The position numbers and the translations under genes are program-made. From Actinomycetota bacterium (GTDB lineage: Bacteria > Actinomycetota > Acidimicrobiia > Acidimicrobiales > Ilumatobacteraceae), in assembly GCA_005788205.1 (NCBI GenBank), contig SXYT01000193.1, positions 1 through 7,821 on the forward strand: a stretch of DNA of 7,821 nucleotides. Reading direction: 5' to 3'. Each line of letters starts with the position of its first letter. Positions within the stretch are counted from its first letter, which is position 1. Below, one piece after another: positions 5,819 through 7,821 of the stretch. The notes under the pieces are model-generated. The model saw nothing but the letters and a program-made list of their open reading frames with translations, did no database searches and was not told where the DNA came from.

Positions 5819-7096
5819 CTAAGCGCCGAGCTCCTTGGGCGGCTCATCGAGTTTCTGCGCCTCGGGCGACGTGAGCGGGCGCGGGGACTTGTCGACCGGG
5901 GAGATCTCCTTGATCGGGGTGTTCTCCTGCACCACGCCCAGTTCCTTGAAGCGACGAAGCGTGACCAGCAGCCTTCCCTCGAGGGAGGCAACCATGTCGT
6001 TGTAGGCGGTGTTGGTGGTGCCGATGGCGCGGCCCATCTTCAGCACCTCCTCAAGGACGTTGCCCACGCGCTCGTAGAGCTCACTTCCGAGCTTGGCGAC
6101 CACCTCGGCCTGTTCATTCAACTTGTGCGACTGCCAGCCCTTCGCGATGGTGAGGAGCAGAGCGATGAGATTGACGGGAGATGCGATGAGGACGCGACCC
6201 TGCAGCGCATCGGCGAGGAGGGTGGTGTCGGCCTTCATGGCGTCGGCCACAAACCCCTCACCGGGCACGAACATGACCACAAAGTCAGGGGTGTTGTGAC
6301 CGAACTGGTCCCAGTACTTCTTGTCTGCGAGAGCCTTCGCGTGGGCGCGCATGACTCGCGCATGTTCTTTCAGTTCTGACTCCTGGGTGGGCACATCCGT
6401 GGCCTCTTGCATGCGCAGGTACGCGTTGAGTGGGGCCTTTGAGTCAACCGCAATACGACCACCGGACGGCAGGTTGATGACCGCGTCGGGCCGCTGGTTG
6501 CGCTCGTTCTCGTTGCCGGTGAACTGCTCCGTGAAGTCGCAGTAGTTCTCCATGCCGGCAATGCGGATGACGTTGCGGAGTTGGTTCTCACCCCACGAGC
6601 CGCGTGCAGTGGGGGACTTCAACGCATTGCGGAGTGACGTTGTCGTCTCCTGCAGGCCGCCGAGCTGGTTCGCAAGAGTCTCGATGGTGCCCTTCTCGTT
6701 GGCGTACGTCTCCTGAAGTGCGGAGACTTGCTTGGTGAGGGCCTCCACTTGGGCCGCGAAAGGCTGGAGCAGCAACTTCGTCTGGTCCTCAATCTTGGAA
6801 CCTTGATTCTCAAGCCGCTCATTGGCTTGCTTAGCTGCCTGCTCATTGTTATTGGCGAGCGCTTCTGAGGCCGTCTTGAGCATCTGCGATTCCACAGCAC
6901 CCTGGACTCCGGCACTGATGGCACCCACGTCAATAGCGGCCTTGACTGCCTCGACAATTGAAGCAGTGTCGACAGAGGGCGCCAGTCCAGTGGGAGCCTG
7001 CTCGAGAGGCGCCTGCTTGGCCTTTCCGGCCTGCACAGCGGAGTAGATGACGGCCACAGTCAGAGCGGCGAGAGCGACAACAATGAAAATTTCCAC
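5819..7096 (-). CDS. rmuC: RmuC family DNA recombination protein
   Basis: A 425-residue protein of the RmuC family (COG1322). The family is predicted to hold a restriction-endonuclease-like PD-(D/E)XK fold, and E. coli rmuC mutants show more recombination at inverted repeats. An N-terminal membrane helix (about 3-21) is followed by an Ala/Gln/Glu-rich coiled-coil region (about 45-160). The conserved core then begins at RGSWGENQL (165-173). RPDAVI (Asp204) and IAVDSK (Asp218, Lys220) have the spacing of a PD...DxK site. FVPGEGFVADAM (276-287) is another family signature. A basic, proline-containing tail closes the protein. The start is GTG 7096, directly before the membrane helix, with no ribosome site; CAGACT 6 nt upstream could be a poor leaderless -10 box. 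The stop TAG faces coaA. It lies 40 bp behind the HTH gene on the same strand, so co-transcription is possible. Third codon positions are more mixed than in coaA. Confidence 0.93.
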   Translation of the reverse strand: MEIFIVVALAALTVAVIYSAVQAGKAKQAPLEQAPTGLAPSVDTASIVEAVKAAIDVGAISAGVQGAVESQMLKTASEALANNNEQAAKQANERLENQGSKIEDQTKLLLQPFAAQVEALTKQVSALQETYANEKGTIETLANQLGGLQETTTSLRNALKSPTARGSWGENQLRNVIRIAGMENYCDFTEQFTGNENERNQRPDAVINLPSGGRIAVDSKAPLNAYLRMQEATDVPTQESELKEHARVMRAHAKALADKKYWDQFGHNTPDFVVMFVPGEGFVADAMKADTTLLADALQGRVLIASPVNLIALLLTIAKGWQSHKLNEQAEVVAKLGSELYERVGNVLEEVLKMGRAIGTTNTAYNDMVASLEGRLLVTLRRFKELGVVQENTPIKEISPVDKSPRPLTSPEAQKLDEPPKELGA

Positions 7097-7122
7097 GGGA
7101 CAAGTCTGACAGAGGGGTGTGA

Positions 7123-7134
7123 CGCCCTCGGGCG
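7123..7134. terminator. Short GC hairpin between the HTH gene and rmuC
   Basis: CGCC-CTCG-GGCG forms a 4-bp stem with a tetraloop, 3 nt after the HTH gene's stop codon (reading leftward). There is no T-run and the stem is short. It might weakly separate the HTH gene from rmuC, or be chance in GC-rich DNA. Confidence 0.22.
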
Positions 7135-7136
7135 GC

Positions 7137-7502
7137 CTAGCGGTGCAGGGCGTTCAGGTAGTTGTAGACGGTGATCCGCGAGACACCCATGGCGTCGGCC
7201 ACGTCCTCCACGGCGCGGCGCAGGATGAACGCCCCGTTCTGGTCCAGCAGGCGGATGGCCCGCTGCTTGTCCTCCCGGGAGAGCGTGTCCAGCGGGCCGC
7301 CCAGCTCCAGCTCGGCGCTGCGGATCAGGCGGTCCAGCGCCCCCTGCAGGCGCGGCAGGCGCACGGCGGCGATGATCTCCCCCTCCCACTCCAGGGCGCG
7401 GTCGCTGATGAGCGCGTCCTCCACGGGGATGATCTGGGCGCCCAGCATGTCGAGCACGGGCTTCACCGCATCGATCAGCGGGTGCTGTGGCAGTTCGCTC
7501 AT
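7137..7502 (-). CDS. Small DNA-binding protein with C-terminal HTH_22-type (DauR/YheO-like) domain
   Basis: A 121-residue predicted cytoplasmic protein. The C-terminal part (about 72-121) reads LSREDKQRAIRLLDQNGAF then AVEDVADAMGVSRITVYNYL. This matches the pattern of HTH_22 domains of DauR/YheO regulators: a helix with E-x-K-x-x-A-I-R-x-L, a Gly-x-Phe turn, and a helix-turn-helix whose recognition helix holds SRITVYNYL. The usual PAS-like sensor domain of YheO is absent. In its place is an N-terminal part of about 70 residues (with EWEGEIIAAVRLPRLQGALDRL), which looks like a dimerisation or small ligand domain but which I do not recognise firmly. The ATG shares one base with the stop of the thiamine-binding gene (TGATG), so the two are probably translationally coupled and may work together. 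Targets are unknown. Confidence 0.8.
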   Translation of the reverse strand: MSELPQHPLIDAVKPVLDMLGAQIIPVEDALISDRALEWEGEIIAAVRLPRLQGALDRLIRSAELELGGPLDTLSREDKQRAIRLLDQNGAFILRRAVEDVADAMGVSRITVYNYLNALHR

Positions 7503-7741
7503 CAGATGTGTCCCGAGTCGATGCTCACGTGGGTGGCGCCGCTCCCGTACGCAGCGGACAGCACGGCGGACACGGCAGGGCCCACCTGGGCCGGGGCGGC
7601 GGTGAACGCAGTGCCGAACGGGCCGACCACGGCGGTGATCCCCATCGCCTCGAGCGCCTCCACGGCGGCAGTCACGTGGGCGGGCAGGGCACCGTCAACG
7701 ACCGGCTCGATGGTGAACTCGACGGTGATGTTGTCGGCCAT
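7502..7741 (-). CDS. YkoF/MTH1187-type thiamine-binding protein
   Basis: A 79-residue cytoplasmic single-domain protein. The pattern VEFTIEP (strand 1), ALPAHVTAAVEALEAMGI (helix and turn), VGPFGTAF (strand) and VGPAVSAVLSAAYGSGATHVSI (helix then strand) fits the beta-alpha-beta-beta-alpha-beta ferredoxin-like fold of the thiamine-binding YkoF/MTH1187 superfamily, where the domain binds thiamine or its HMP moiety. YkoF of Bacillus has two such repeats; this one has a single copy and would probably act as a dimer or tetramer. ATG 7741 has GGAGG 8 nt upstream. It is the first gene of a pair with the HTH protein. Ligand specificity is inferred from the family, not seen in the sequence. Confidence 0.8.
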   Translation of the reverse strand: MADNITVEFTIEPVVDGALPAHVTAAVEALEAMGITAVVGPFGTAFTAAPAQVGPAVSAVLSAAYGSGATHVSIDSGHI

Positions 7742-7749
7742 GGCGGCGT

Positions 7750-7754
7750 CCTCC
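7750..7754 (-). promoter_or_regulatory. Shine-Dalgarno of the thiamine-binding gene
   Basis: On the minus strand GGAGG lies 8 nt before ATG 7741. It fixes the start and shows this gene has a leader, unlike map and coaA. Confidence 0.7.
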
Positions 7755-7773
7755 GGTGCTGTGCGTGCGGGAA

Positions 7774-7779
7774 AGGCTA
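7774..7779 (-). promoter_or_regulatory. Candidate -10 box of the thiamine-binding/HTH operon
   Basis: TAGCCT on the minus strand, preceded by T, is the same hexamer as in the map promoter. It would start transcription about 25-27 nt before ATG 7741, leaving a short leader with the GGAGG site. The -35 region (upstream to 7821) shows no clear TTGACA-like box. The short leader leaves no space for a TPP riboswitch. Confidence 0.45.
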
Positions 7780-7821
7780 AGGCGCGAGGTGGCGGAACCC
7801 TCGGAGAAGGGGCAGCACCAG

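Noticed and set aside
7171..7605. Plus-strand 144-codon frame opposite the HTH gene, considered as an antisense gene
   Set aside because: Low-complexity Ser/Arg/Gly-rich translation, no ribosome site, fully explained by the opposite-strand gene.
1..7821. CRISPR arrays, tRNA/rRNA genes, insertion sequences, long direct or inverted repeats, att sites
   Set aside because: Read on both strands; no regularly spaced repeats, no cloverleaf-like segment, no transposase or integrase motif, and no gene-free stretch long enough to hold one.

Overview
The window looks like chromosomal DNA of a high-GC Gram-positive bacterium (Actinomycetota); the genus cannot be told from the sequence. The reasons are high GC, frequent GTG starts, -10 boxes of the TAnnnT type placed directly before leaderless GTG starts, a type I methionine aminopeptidase with an N-terminal SEC-C zinc motif, a compact actinobacterial-style Tad cluster with short TadB and TadC proteins, and a small thiamine-binding/HTH gene pair whose sequences look actinobacterial.

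Region 1 (1-3710, minus strand, reading leftward) is a tightly packed Tad (tight adherence, type IVc pilus) operon. In order of transcription it holds a membrane-anchored CpaB/RcpC-like protein, the TadA/CpaF secretion ATPase, TadB-like and TadC-like inner-membrane platform proteins, a 64-residue pilin-like protein, and a TadE-like pseudopilin cut off by the window edge. Three junctions are 4-bp ATGA overlaps and one is a 10-bp overlap. The pilin-like gene is the exception: it sits behind a 22-bp gap with a strong Shine-Dalgarno site. No TadZ/CpaE gene and no prepilin peptidase gene lies in the window.

Region 2 (3711-3832) is the divergent promoter region between the Tad operon and the housekeeping genes.

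Region 3 (3833-5764, plus strand) holds map (methionine aminopeptidase) and coaA (type I pantothenate kinase). Each GTG start lies exactly 7 nt after a TAGCnT -10 hexamer, which predicts leaderless mRNAs for both. The coaA promoter overlaps the 3' end of map.

Region 4 (5819-7741, minus strand) holds, in order of transcription, a YkoF/MTH1187-type thiamine-binding protein, a small HTH_22-type DNA-binding protein whose start overlaps the previous stop, and rmuC (a PD-(D/E)XK-like predicted nuclease linked to DNA recombination). rmuC converges on coaA across a 54-bp gap that contains a GC-rich hairpin and a 10-bp palindrome.

The map and coaA coding sequences use mostly C- or G-ending codons. 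The Tad genes and rmuC have visibly more mixed third positions. No tRNA, rRNA, CRISPR array, insertion sequence or long repeat was seen. All gaps between genes are shorter than 130 bp.
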